Part shown: positions 52,703 to 61,587 of the stretch, one piece after another
How the letters are laid out: the number at the start of each line of letters is the position of its first letter
How positions within the stretch are numbered: position 1 is the first letter of the stretch
Origin: Pedobacter suwonensis
Lineage (GTDB): Bacteria > Bacteroidota > Bacteroidia > Sphingobacteriales > Sphingobacteriaceae
Assembly: GCF_900111825.1 (NCBI RefSeq)
Contig: NZ_FOJM01000003.1
Location: 368,531-432,530 of the forward strand
Reading direction: 5' to 3'
Length of the DNA: 64,000 bases
The notes under the pieces: generated by a model
What the model saw: only the letters and a program-made list of their open reading frames with translations
The model's database searches: none
What the model was told of the DNA's origin: nothing
Translations under genes and position numbers: made by a program

Positions 52703-53930
52703 GATTTTTATTCTCCATCCAATTTCTTCCCTCGGTAAACCTGGCAATTAACATCGCCGCAACATTATCGCCTGTGGCATTTAATAATGTCGCCATCGGA
52801 TCAACCAAAGTACCTATAATCATCGCAGGTGGTAACGCCTCGGGTGGTAACTGATAGGCCGAAATCATCAATAATTCGCCTATGTAACCGCCATTGGGTA
52901 TTCCACCCTCAACAATGCTCACCAAAACGGTAATGCCAAGAGCCAGTACAATCGTATCTACATGCACTAAATCTTTACCAAAAATGGCAAAAACGACTGC
53001 AATTTTGATAATGGAACTGATGCTTGAGCCATCTTTATGCAAAGTTGATCCCAAAGGAATCGTTACATTGGTGATATATGCCGGTACGCCCATTTTCATA
53101 GTTCCTTCCAAATTTGCCGGAATAGTGGCAATGCTGCTACAAGTTCCAATGGAAGTTAAAGAAGGTACAATATTATTTTTCCAAAATACTTTTATTGCTT
53201 TAAATCCACCCGCAACGAAAGCATAAAAAGTAAAAAAAACAATAAAATAAAATGCCCCAACACCATAATACAGACCCAGGGCTTTAGCATAGGTACCAAA
53301 AAGCTGTGGACCAAATACCCCAACCTGGTAGGCAAAATAAGCACCCAATCCAACCGGCCCTAACTTCATAATTAAGATGATGAGTTTTTTCATCACTTCA
53401 TTGCCTGAAACCAGGAATTTTTTAAAACTTTCACCTTCCTTTTCAGCATATAAAGTTGAAAAACCTACCAAAACTGAAAAAATAATCAGCGCCAGCATAT
53501 TTTTCCTGCTTCCGATTTCGAAAAATTCACCAACTGTTAAAAGTTGTGTCATTTGTTCGCCAAATGACACAACTTTCTCAGGTTCAGCTGGCAAAGCAGC
53601 ACTTCCTAATTGCTGATGGATAGGAAAGATCCATGTCGCAAATAAAGTTAAAACCGCAGAAATGAGTATGGTAGAGAGAAATACCAAAACCATAATGGTT
53701 AATAATCTGCCTAACTTTTTTGTTCTATCGATATTTGCAATAGCTGAAGAAACCGCAAAAAACACCAACGGAATAACAGCTGTAAACAACAGGTTTAAAA
53801 ATATATCTCCTAATGGTTTGATACTTTCAACGCTTTTTCCAAAAATTAAGCCCACGATACTTCCGACGGAGATTCCCGCCAAAAGCCATAGTAAGCCTGA
53901 GTAATTTTTAAGAATGTTGTTTTTTTCCAT
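52692..53930 (-). CDS. dicarboxylate/amino acid:cation symporter
   Basis: The 412-residue membrane protein is of the DAACS (GltP/DctA) family. Signatures are GTCSSIATIPANLEGTMKMG (serine-rich hairpin), TIPLGSTLHKDGSSI and LVDPMATLLNATGDNVAAML, where the Asp/Asn residues bind cation and substrate. It imports glutamate, aspartate or C4-dicarboxylates; which one is not decided by sequence. The start at 53930 (MEKNNILKNYSG) avoids reading into the palindromic repeat upstream. The last codons overlap the end of a family 3 repeat. Confidence 0.93.
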   Translation of the reverse strand: MEKNNILKNYSGLLWLLAGISVGSIVGLIFGKSVESIKPLGDIFLNLLFTAVIPLVFFAVSSAIANIDRTKKLGRLLTIMVLVFLSTILISAVLTLFATWIFPIHQQLGSAALPAEPEKVVSFGEQMTQLLTVGEFFEIGSRKNMLALIIFSVLVGFSTLYAEKEGESFKKFLVSGNEVMKKLIILIMKLGPVGLGAYFAYQVGVFGPQLFGTYAKALGLYYGVGAFYFIVFFTFYAFVAGGFKAIKVFWKNNIVPSLTSIGTCSSIATIPANLEGTMKMGVPAYITNVTIPLGSTLHKDGSSISSIIKIAVVFAIFGKDLVHVDTIVLALGITVLVSIVEGGIPNGGYIGELLMISAYQLPPEALPPAMIIGTLVDPMATLLNATGDNVAAMLIARFTEGRNWMENKNLSS

Positions 53931-53941
53931 ATGATCTTTTT

Positions 53942-54028
53942 CGTCATTGCGAGGCACGAAGCAATCTTAATACGCACGCCAGTAGCAATAGTTGTAAGAT
54001 TGCTTCGTCGTACCTCCTCGCAATGACG
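53942..54028. repeat. palindromic intergenic repeat, family 1 (symmetrical form)
   Basis: Outer arms CGTCATTGCGAGG (53942-53954) and CCTCGCAATGACG (54016-54028) and inner arms ACGAAGCAATCTTA (53957-53970) and TAAGATTGCTTCGT (53995-54008) are all exact complements. This is the best-preserved copy and both ends are of the same type. Confidence 0.8.
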
Positions 54029-54038
54029 ATTTTTATTT

Positions 54039-55037
54039 TTACAATCCCAATTCTGCTGAAATATCCAGCATTCTTTGAATCGGTTTGCGTGCCTGCTCTA
54101 TAATATGCTCAGGAACAGTTACTTCTGGCAAACCATTTTTAATACATAAATATAGTTTTTCTAAAGTATTTCTTTTCATATACGGACAATCGTTACAGGC
54201 ACAACTGTTATTTGGTGGCGCCGGAATAAATGTTTTTGTCGGATTCGCCTTTTCCATCTGGTGGATAATGCCACTTTCGGTAGCTACAATAAATTCTGTA
54301 GCAGGGTTAGTAATGGTATATTTTAAAAGCCCGGTTGTAGAACCAATATAATCAGCCATTTTCAAAACGACCTCTTCACATTCCGGATGGGCAATAAATT
54401 TAGCATTAGGATGGCGTTCTTTCAATTTTGTAATTTTTTCCTGGGAAAAAATTTCATGTACCATACAGGCACCGTTCCACAATACTAAATCCCGACCAGT
54501 TTTTTTTGCAACATAAGCCCCTAAGTTACGATCTGGTCCGAATATTATTTTTTGGTCTTTAGGTAAACTCTCAACAATCTGAACCGCGTTAGTACTCGTG
54601 CAAACAATGTCACTTAAAGCTTTTAATTCGGCCGTACAGTTTACATAAGTGATGACCAGGTGGTCAGGATATTTTTCCTTAAACTTCTTAAACAGATGTG
54701 GTGGACAACTATCTGCCAATGAGCAACCTGCTTTTACATCCGGTAATAAAACAGTTTTGCCAGGAGATAAGATTTTTGCTGTTTCGGCCATAAAGTGTAC
54801 ACCAGCAAACACAATTACGTCAGCATCCGTTTTTGCAGCTTCTTGTGATAAGCCTAAACTATCACCAATATAGTCCGCAATATCTTGTATATCAGGATCT
54901 TGATAATAGTGAGCTAGGATTATGGCATTTTTTTCCTTCTTTAATTTCTCAATCTCTGCAAAAAGATCAAGCGTAGGGTCAATTTCTTCTTCTGCGAAAC
55001 CTTTTTTATTGATTTCTTCTAAGACATCTATGTTCAT
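54039..55037 (-). CDS. nadA: quinolinate synthase
   Basis: The 332-residue enzyme condenses iminoaspartate and DHAP to quinolinate in NAD synthesis. It has [20 protein letters not shown] and the three [4Fe-4S] cysteine positions in [18 protein letters not shown] or neighbouring loops, and [15 protein letters not shown]. The start at 55037 ([12 protein letters not shown]) is preferred; the upstream codons do not look like coding sequence. Divergent from nadB with 451 nt between. Confidence 0.94.
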   Translation of the reverse strand: MNIDVLEEINKKGFAEEEIDPTLDLFAEIEKLKKEKNAIILAHYYQDPDIQDIADYIGDSLGLSQEAAKTDADVIVFAGVHFMAETAKILSPGKTVLLPDVKAGCSLADSCPPHLFKKFKEKYPDHLVITYVNCTAELKALSDIVCTSTNAVQIVESLPKDQKIIFGPDRNLGAYVAKKTGRDLVLWNGACMVHEIFSQEKITKLKERHPNAKFIAHPECEEVVLKMADYIGSTTGLLKYTITNPATEFIVATESGIIHQMEKANPTKTFIPAPPNNSCACNDCPYMKRNTLEKLYLCIKNGLPEVTVPEHIIEQARKPIQRMLDISAELGL

Positions 55038-55488
55038 TTTAAAATTTTCCTTTTTTGAATTTTGACGTTGGTCAAAGATAAAGCTTTCCACGTCTCAATA
55101 ATTAATAAGTTATTTTAAATAAATAAATCTTGTTTGTTTATTAGTGTGTTAATATTGTTGGCAAGTTTAGAAATTTCTTTCGTTTAGATAAGTTATTAAT
55201 TGTTTACTAACATTTAGATTACATTTATCTAATATTATAAGTTTGATTTTCAGCGCTATCGAAAATTGCTTCAATTTTTATCAATAGTGGAATGTTAATT
55301 GTTTATAAGTGGGGAAAAAGTTAATTACTTGTATAAAGCTGCTTAAAAATTGCGCAAAAGATTGTGGCAAATTGTGTTTTTAGAGTAGCTTTAAACATTC
55401 AAATTTATTTGTTAGGATAATTTAGACACAAGGCTAACATTTATTAACTAGTTGTTAACATAGTGGATAAAGTAAATGTTTTTTATTA
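55038..55488. other. AT-rich divergent nadA-nadB intergenic region
   Basis: This 451-nt region is very AT-rich and must hold promoters in both directions. I see no hairpin terminator. AGTGGATAA (55462-55470) is one base from the complement of a DnaA box (TTATCCACA) and other GTGG-containing patches (AAGTGGGGAAAA, ATTGTGGCAAATTGTG) occur. It could be part of a replication origin or only promoter DNA. Confidence 0.4.
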
Positions 55489-57075
55489 ATGAAGAAAGTA
55501 GATTTTCTGGTAATTGGTTCAGGTATAGCAGGTTTGAGTTTTGCACTTAAAGCTGCCAGGTTTGGTAAGGTTTTAATTGTTACCAAATCAAATGAAGATG
55601 AATCGAATACAAAATACGCTCAGGGCGGTGTTGCAGTTGTGGTAGATAAAGGTGATTCTTTTGAGAAACATATTGAAGATACTTTGATTGCGGGAGATGG
55701 ATTATGTGATCAAAAAATTGTGGAAATCGTTGTAAAAGAGGGTCCTCAGCGTATTCAGGAGATCATTGATTACGGCATAAACTTCGATAAAGACAATGCT
55801 GGTTTTTACGATTTGGCTAAAGAGGGGGGGCACTCTGAACACCGTGTTTTGCACTATAAAGACATCACCGGGTATGAGATTGAGCGGGTGTTGTTAAATG
55901 AAATTCACAAGAATAGCAACATAGAGATATTAACACATTACTTCGCACTGGAGTTAATTACCCAACATCACCTGGGTGAGTTTGTGGATAAACGTACTGA
56001 AGATATTAACTGTTATGGCATATATGCCTTTAACACAGAGCTTAACGATGTGGAAAAGATTGTGGCAAATGTGACTGTGATGGCTTCGGGTGGTGCGGGA
56101 CATGTTTATTCGGCCACTACAAACCCGGTTATTGCAACAGGCGATGGAATGGCGATGGTTTACAGGGCAAAAGGTAAAGTAAGAAATATGGAGTTTATTC
56201 AGTTCCATCCAACTGCGTTATATCATCCCGGAGAGTATCCGTCGTTCCTGATTTCTGAAGCCGTTAGGGGTTTTGGGGGTGTTTTAAGACGCAAGAATGG
56301 TGAAGAATTTATGCATGAGTATGATGAACGTAAGTCATTGGCACCACGTGATATTGTTGCACGTGCCGTGGACAATGAAATGAAGAAATCGGGCGATGAC
56401 TTTGTTTATCTTGATATTACCATGCGCAGTAAGGCTGATATATTAAAACACTTTCCCAATATTTATGCTAAATGTTTATCTATAGGAATAGATATGACTA
56501 AAGATTATATACCAGTTACACCTGCATCTCATTATATGTGTGGCGGTATCATGGTGGATGAATATGGTCGTTCTTCTATTAAAAATTTATATGCTTGCGG
56601 AGAATGTTCTTCAACAGGTTTGCATGGTGCTAACCGATTGGCTTCCAATTCATTATTGGAAGCGACAGTTTTTGCACACCGGATTTACCAGGATGCTATC
56701 GAGAACTTTAAAAATAATGTCATTCCTGATCATATTCCGGAATGGGATTCGCAAGGTGTTACCCAAAGTAATGAGGATGTATTGGTAACGCATAATCTCA
56801 GGGAGTTACAAAAGGTTATGGGCGATTATGTGGGTATTGTACGTTCTGATTTCCGTTTGGAACGGGCACATCGTCGCTTGTTTTTAATTTACCAGGAAAC
56901 GGAAGAGTTTTATAAAAAAAATAAAGTTTCAGTTAAACTGTGTGAGTTGAGAAACGTAATTCAAACGGCTTATCTAGTAATTAAATCGGCCATGCAACGA
57001 AAAGAAAGTAGGGGACTACATTATACTACCGATTATCCTGAACATGCTAATGAATTGGTAGATACTGTTTTTTAA
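55489..57075 (+). CDS. nadB: L-aspartate oxidase
   Basis: The 528-residue flavoprotein oxidises L-aspartate to iminoaspartate, the substrate of NadA. FAD motif IGSGIAGLSFALKAA near residue 8; SNTKYAQGGVAVV, GGHSEHRVLHYKDITG (catalytic region), FIQFHPTALYHPGEYPSFLI and GECSSTGLHGANRLASNSLL are all typical. It is divergent from nadA, so the pathway genes share the intergenic control region. Confidence 0.95.
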   Translation: MKKVDFLVIGSGIAGLSFALKAARFGKVLIVTKSNEDESNTKYAQGGVAVVVDKGDSFEKHIEDTLIAGDGLCDQKIVEIVVKEGPQRIQEIIDYGINFDKDNAGFYDLAKEGGHSEHRVLHYKDITGYEIERVLLNEIHKNSNIEILTHYFALELITQHHLGEFVDKRTEDINCYGIYAFNTELNDVEKIVANVTVMASGGAGHVYSATTNPVIATGDGMAMVYRAKGKVRNMEFIQFHPTALYHPGEYPSFLISEAVRGFGGVLRRKNGEEFMHEYDERKSLAPRDIVARAVDNEMKKSGDDFVYLDITMRSKADILKHFPNIYAKCLSIGIDMTKDYIPVTPASHYMCGGIMVDEYGRSSIKNLYACGECSSTGLHGANRLASNSLLEATVFAHRIYQDAIENFKNNVIPDHIPEWDSQGVTQSNEDVLVTHNLRELQKVMGDYVGIVRSDFRLERAHRRLFLIYQETEEFYKKNKVSVKLCELRNVIQTAYLVIKSAMQRKESRGLHYTTDYPEHANELVDTVF

Positions 57076-57081
57076 TATTTC

Positions 57082-57178
57082 CGTCATGCTGATCCGATAG
57101 ATATCGGATTTATTTCAGCATCTGAACACATCAGATATACAATACATAAAAAGACCCTGAAATAAATTCAGGGTGACG
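57082..57178. repeat. palindromic intergenic repeat, family 4
   Basis: Left end CGTCATGCTGATCCGATA, hairpin ATCCGATA-GA-TATCGGAT, TTTATTTCAGCATCTG, and right end CCCTGAAATAAATTCAGGG then TGACG. It ends 13 nt before the carbonic anhydrase start. A second copy follows that gene with the end types exchanged. Confidence 0.7.
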
Positions 57179-57191
57179 TTAAAATTGATTT

Positions 57192-57704
57192 ATGCCTTTA
57201 ATACTGCCTGTAAAAGATAAATATCCTGAAATAGGAAAAGATAATTTCATAGCGGAGAACGCCACGATTGTGGGTGATGTAACCATTGGCAATAAATGTT
57301 CCGTATGGTTTAATGCCGTGATCAGAGGCGATGTAAATGCCATTACGATCGGAAATGAGTCAAACATCCAGGATGGTGCAGTAATTCATGCTACTTACTT
57401 AAAAGCCTCCACACATATTGGCAATAGGGTATCTGTTGGACATAATGCCATTGTGCATGGCTGTACCGTTCGAGATCATGTGTTGATCGGTATGGGTGCC
57501 ATTGTAATGGATCATGCTATAATAGAAGAGTATTGCATCATAGCAGCCGGATCTGTCGTATTGGAAAATACAATTTGCGAAACGGGTTACTTATATGCAG
57601 GTACGCCTGCAAAAAAAATAAAGCCCATTACCGAAGAGCAAAGGGCTTTACTTAATAAATTGCCTGATAATTATATCATGTATTCGGGTTGGTTTATGCA
57701 ATAA
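57192..57704 (+). CDS. gamma-class carbonic anhydrase family protein
   Basis: The 170-residue left-handed beta-helix protein has hexapeptide repeats and the metal-binding His residues of the gamma carbonic anhydrase group (GAVIHATYL, VGHNAIVHGC, VLIGMGAIVMDHAII). Many relatives are called YrdA/PaaY-like and their activity is not always confirmed. The gene is bounded on both sides by copies of the family 4 palindrome. Confidence 0.9.
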   Translation: MPLILPVKDKYPEIGKDNFIAENATIVGDVTIGNKCSVWFNAVIRGDVNAITIGNESNIQDGAVIHATYLKASTHIGNRVSVGHNAIVHGCTVRDHVLIGMGAIVMDHAIIEEYCIIAAGSVVLENTICETGYLYAGTPAKKIKPITEEQRALLNKLPDNYIMYSGWFMQ

Positions 57705-57740
57705 AAGGTTTTCCTTTCAACTGAAGTTTTGCTTTATATT

Positions 57741-57821
57741 CGTCACCGTAATCCGATAACTATCGGATTTATTTCAGGGTCTATCATGCTATAAAGATGC
57801 TGAAATGAATTCAGCATGACG
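57741..57821. repeat. palindromic intergenic repeat, family 4 (exchanged ends)
   Basis: Left end CGTCACCGTAATCCGATA, hairpin ATCCGATA-AC-TATCGGAT, TTTATTTCAGGGTCT, and right end GCTGAAATGAATTCAGC then ATGACG. Compared with the copy before the carbonic anhydrase gene the GGGT and GCAT end types are exchanged. Confidence 0.7.
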
Positions 57822-57843
57822 ATTTTTTAGAGATAAAACTACA

Positions 57844-59484
57844 TTACTGCGTTGGCGGTGGTATTACCAATGGATCTTCACGTTCCCAGTTTGGTTTCAA
57901 GTCCATCAATGCTTTTAAATACCATACTTTTTCAGGCTGGTATCCTTCCTTAACATTTCCCGTATCCCAGATGCCATTTTTATTTTCGTCATAAATAACC
58001 CTAAGCATATATTTACCTGCAGGATATTTAGAAAAAGTAATTTTTGAGTTTTTGCTAACCGGAAAAGATTTTATGACATCTTTTTTTTCGTTTAGGAACT
58101 GAACCACATATCTTTTAGAAGTGTCCGGAACGGTTACATTTAATATTAAAGTAGTGTAAGCGTCTTGACTTTCAAGCGTAAAACGTTTCGTGAGATCTTT
58201 GTTTTTGGCATTAAATATCGCGGTAAATGCGCCTGCACCCAATTTTAAATCGTAGTTTTTTTTGTTTTTCCAAGGATACTTAATGTAGTATTTAAGAAAA
58301 TCTGTACTATCTTTCACCAACTCAAAATTTGTTCTTTTTACAGAGTCTTCCAAAAGGGTGATTTTAGTTGGATCTGCAGCCGTAATCGGGAAAGATGAGG
58401 TTAATGTCAGCTGCTGGAAAGGATTTAATTTACCGCCTGTTAAGTTATCAGAAACCGTAATTTCGCGAGTATAAGTATCTTTTTTACCCCTTGTAAAGTT
58501 TAAGGTCTGAAGAAGCTTTCCTTGATCCTCAACAGCCACCTTCACTGAATCAAAACTCATGTCATTCAGCCATATTTTAGCAGTATCGTTATTTTTGGTA
58601 AAGTGGACATACTTCCCTATATCTACTGCCGGAGGATCGGTAACCGTGATTTTAGGGCGTTTCAGCTGCTGATTAAAGATGATTGAGATACTACCATCAT
58701 TATTCAGTTTTCGGTCCAATACGCGGAACTCTGGAGGTAGCTCTTTAAATATCTGTAGGTTAATGTTTTCCAGGTTTTTATCAATTACGATGGGTTCTTT
58801 TATAAATCCAACTTCATCAGAAATCTGTTGGTATATTTTATCGCCACCTCCGGTACTTTCTTTAATGGCATAAACTTTATAGGTACCTTTTCTGAGGTTA
58901 CTCAATTTGTACGTACCGGCACTATCAGTAGTGGTATATATTGATGGACGTTTTTTACCGAAAATCGTATCTCTTTCTACAGGCAAAATAAATACGGTAA
59001 CTTCCTTTTCAGGTTCGTCACTTAGTGAATTAATAACTTTACCACTGATTGATAATGAATCAATATCTGGTCCTGTTGAAAAAACATAAGATAGATTTTT
59101 AACCACATTTCCTTCATTTACATCTGCAATAGATTTTCCAAAATTCAAGGTATAGGTTGTATTTTTTTCCAGAGAATCCTTAAGAATAATTTCCAATCTC
59201 TTCTGCCTCTTTTTTAACTCCGGAACTTTTTCCTGATCAGGTGAAATCGAAAATTCTTTAAACTCATCTTTCAGATTAAAATACTCATCAAACTCTATTA
59301 CTATTTTTTTTGCATTAAAATTCCTTGTCTGATTTTTCGGCGTCATGCTTAAAACTTTTGGTGGCTTGGTATCTTTTGGTCCACCCTGTGGTGTCTGCAT
59401 ACTGGCACAACCAAAAAGTAGGAGCAAGGTGACAATAACCGCTAAATTTTTAAGGTTAAAATAGTGATCTTTTAAATTTGGCAT
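57844..59484 (-). CDS. Ig-like (SbsA-type) domain lipoprotein
   Basis: The 546-residue protein has a signal sequence with lipobox LLLFGCASMQ (Cys26) and so is probably lipidated. An SbsA-like Ig domain (about 40-140; PPKVLSMTPKNQTRNFNAK) is followed by a carboxypeptidase-regulatory-like strand set (SISGKVINSLSDEPEKEVTV) and a C-terminal segment with DENKNGIWDTGNVKEGYQPE, a pattern common in Bacteroidota envelope proteins. Function unknown; probably surface or periplasmic. Confidence 0.82.
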   Translation of the reverse strand: MPNLKDHYFNLKNLAVIVTLLLLFGCASMQTPQGGPKDTKPPKVLSMTPKNQTRNFNAKKIVIEFDEYFNLKDEFKEFSISPDQEKVPELKKRQKRLEIILKDSLEKNTTYTLNFGKSIADVNEGNVVKNLSYVFSTGPDIDSLSISGKVINSLSDEPEKEVTVFILPVERDTIFGKKRPSIYTTTDSAGTYKLSNLRKGTYKVYAIKESTGGGDKIYQQISDEVGFIKEPIVIDKNLENINLQIFKELPPEFRVLDRKLNNDGSISIIFNQQLKRPKITVTDPPAVDIGKYVHFTKNNDTAKIWLNDMSFDSVKVAVEDQGKLLQTLNFTRGKKDTYTREITVSDNLTGGKLNPFQQLTLTSSFPITAADPTKITLLEDSVKRTNFELVKDSTDFLKYYIKYPWKNKKNYDLKLGAGAFTAIFNAKNKDLTKRFTLESQDAYTTLILNVTVPDTSKRYVVQFLNEKKDVIKSFPVSKNSKITFSKYPAGKYMLRVIYDENKNGIWDTGNVKEGYQPEKVWYLKALMDLKPNWEREDPLVIPPPTQ

Positions 59485-59605
59485 ATTTTAATCGTTCTGA
59501 CGGATTTTCGTACTTTTTGGAATATTGTGTTTAAAAAATATTTTTTATCGCTTAAATCGCTTTATTTTAAGTCTACTTTATTTTATTTAAGTATCTGATA
59601 ATCAG

Positions 59606-61468
59606 TTATTTATTAATATAGACCATTAAAACTGAAATATCTGATGGAGAAACACCTGAAATTCTTGAAGCCTGACCTAAAGTACGGGGTTTTATTTTAA
59701 ATAATTTTTCGCGTGCTTCTTTGGAGATGGAAACAATTTTATTATAATCAAAATCTGGCTTGATTTCTTTATCTTCCATTTTTAGCATTTTCGCTACAAT
59801 TTCATTTTCTTTTTCGAAATAGCTTTCGTATTTAATTTTAATTTCTGCTTGCTCAATAGTTTCTTTGTCTAAGGCTTTGGTCGCTTCGGCTAAAGGTTTA
59901 CTAACCTTAATGATATCTTGTAAGCCAACATGAGGTCTGCCGACTAAACTGTGAATTTTTACATTTTGGTTTAAAGTACTCGAGCCTAAACTTTCAAGCA
60001 TCGGATTTGCATCGCCCATTTCAATTCCCTGGCTTTTGGTAAATTTTACCAGGGCCTCGGCATCAGTAATTTTTTTATTCACCTTGTCCAATCGCTCATC
60101 GGAAATTAATCCCAGTTCATGTCCGATAGGAGAGAGACGTATATCTGCATTATCCTGTCTTAATAACAAACGATGTTCAGCTCTGGAAGTAAACATTCGA
60201 TAAGGCTCTTCTGTGCCTTTGGTAACGAGATCATCTATCAATACACCGATGTAACTTTCAGATCTTTTCATAATCAATTCATGTTTATCGGTTATTTTTT
60301 GGTGTGCATTGATTCCTGCCATGAAACCTTGACAGGCAGCTTCTTCGTACCCGGTTGTTCCGTTTATTTGTCCGGCTAAAAATAAATTGCTGATTAACTT
60401 AGTTTCTAATGTTAAAGATAATTGGGTAGGTGGGAAGAAATCGTACTCAATAGCGTAACCAGGTCTGAACATTTTTGCCTTTTCGAAACCTGGAATTAAC
60501 CTCAATGCTTTTAATTGGACGTCTTCTGGAAGCGAAGTCGAAAAACCATTTACATAAATTTCACAGGTATTCCATCCCTCAGGTTCAACAAATATTTGGT
60601 GTCTGTCACGTTCAGCAAAACGATTGATTTTATCTTCAATAGAAGGACAGTATCTCGGACCTAAACCTTTAATACGACCGGTAAACATTGGTGATTTTTC
60701 AAAGCCTTCTTTCAAAGTTTCATGTACATCACTATTGGTATAGGTAATCCAGCAGCAACGCTGATCGGTGGAAACAACAGTATCAGTATAAGAGAATTTT
60801 CCTGGGTTTTCATCTCCCCATTGCTCTTCCATTTTCGTGTAATCTAGACTTCTTCCATCAACACGGGGTGGGGTACCGGTTTTCATACGGCCTGCTTCCA
60901 TACCTAATTCTACTAATTGTTCTGTAATTCCTGTTGATGATTTTTCTCCAGTTCTGCCTCCTCCAAATTTCTTTTCGCCAACGTGTATAGTACCGTTTAG
61001 AAATGTACCATTAGTTAATACTACGGCAGTACTGTTGATTTCGATACCTAAAGAAGTTTTAACGCCATATACAATATTATCTTCTACTAGTAAGCCAACA
61101 ACACTATCTTGCCAGATATCGAGATTTGGAGTTCTTTCCAATGCCAAGCGCCACTCTTCTGCAAATCGCATTCTGTCTATTTGCGCTCTCGGGCTCCACA
61201 TAGCAGGTCCTTTCGATTTATTTAGCATGCGGAATTGTATGGTTGATTTATCAGATATTATGCCTGAATATCCGCCCATAGCGTCGACCTCACGAACAAT
61301 CTGGCCTTTAGCAACACCGCCCATAGCAGGGTTGCAGCTCATTTGGGCGATGGTACCCATGTTCATAGTAATTAATAAAACATATGATCCTAAATTGGCA
61401 GCAGCAGCGGCAGCTTCACATCCTGCATGTCCTGCACCAACAACAATCAAATCGTATTTTGAAAACAT
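59606..61468 (-). CDS. mnmG: tRNA uridine-5-carboxymethylaminomethyl synthase MnmG
   Basis: The 620-residue flavoprotein modifies the wobble uridine with MnmE. The start at 61468 ([20 protein letters not shown]) puts the FAD motif in place; a TTG further upstream would run through the parS site and is rejected. Other landmarks are [26 protein letters not shown]-like [14 protein letters not shown], and [11 protein letters not shown]. The mnmG (gidA) gene lies near the origin in many bacteria, consistent with the adjacent parS sites. Confidence 0.96.
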   Translation of the reverse strand: MFSKYDLIVVGAGHAGCEAAAAAANLGSYVLLITMNMGTIAQMSCNPAMGGVAKGQIVREVDAMGGYSGIISDKSTIQFRMLNKSKGPAMWSPRAQIDRMRFAEEWRLALERTPNLDIWQDSVVGLLVEDNIVYGVKTSLGIEINSTAVVLTNGTFLNGTIHVGEKKFGGGRTGEKSSTGITEQLVELGMEAGRMKTGTPPRVDGRSLDYTKMEEQWGDENPGKFSYTDTVVSTDQRCCWITYTNSDVHETLKEGFEKSPMFTGRIKGLGPRYCPSIEDKINRFAERDRHQIFVEPEGWNTCEIYVNGFSTSLPEDVQLKALRLIPGFEKAKMFRPGYAIEYDFFPPTQLSLTLETKLISNLFLAGQINGTTGYEEAACQGFMAGINAHQKITDKHELIMKRSESYIGVLIDDLVTKGTEEPYRMFTSRAEHRLLLRQDNADIRLSPIGHELGLISDERLDKVNKKITDAEALVKFTKSQGIEMGDANPMLESLGSSTLNQNVKIHSLVGRPHVGLQDIIKVSKPLAEATKALDKETIEQAEIKIKYESYFEKENEIVAKMLKMEDKEIKPDFDYNKIVSISKEAREKLFKIKPRTLGQASRISGVSPSDISVLMVYINK

Positions 61469-61484
61469 CTTATTATATTTTAAT

Positions 61485-61500
61485 TGTTTCACGTGAAACA
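61485..61500. promoter_or_regulatory. parS chromosome partition site 1
   Basis: TGTTTCACGTGAAACA is a perfect 16-bp palindrome and matches the ParB-binding consensus TGTTNCACGTGAAACA exactly. It lies 16 nt upstream of the mnmG start codon. Confidence 0.9.
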
Positions 61501-61548
61501 ATGTTATTTTTTATCGTTAAAATTTAACTTCCTTTTCTGTTGCTCATA

Positions 61549-61564
61549 TGTTCCACGTGAAACA
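61549..61564. promoter_or_regulatory. parS chromosome partition site 2
   Basis: TGTTCCACGTGAAACA fits the same parS consensus with the variable fifth base being C. It is 64 bp from the first site, between mnmG and the ABC-F gene. parA and parB are not in the window. Confidence 0.88.
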
Positions 61565-61587
61565 TACTATTAATTTTAACATGATTA

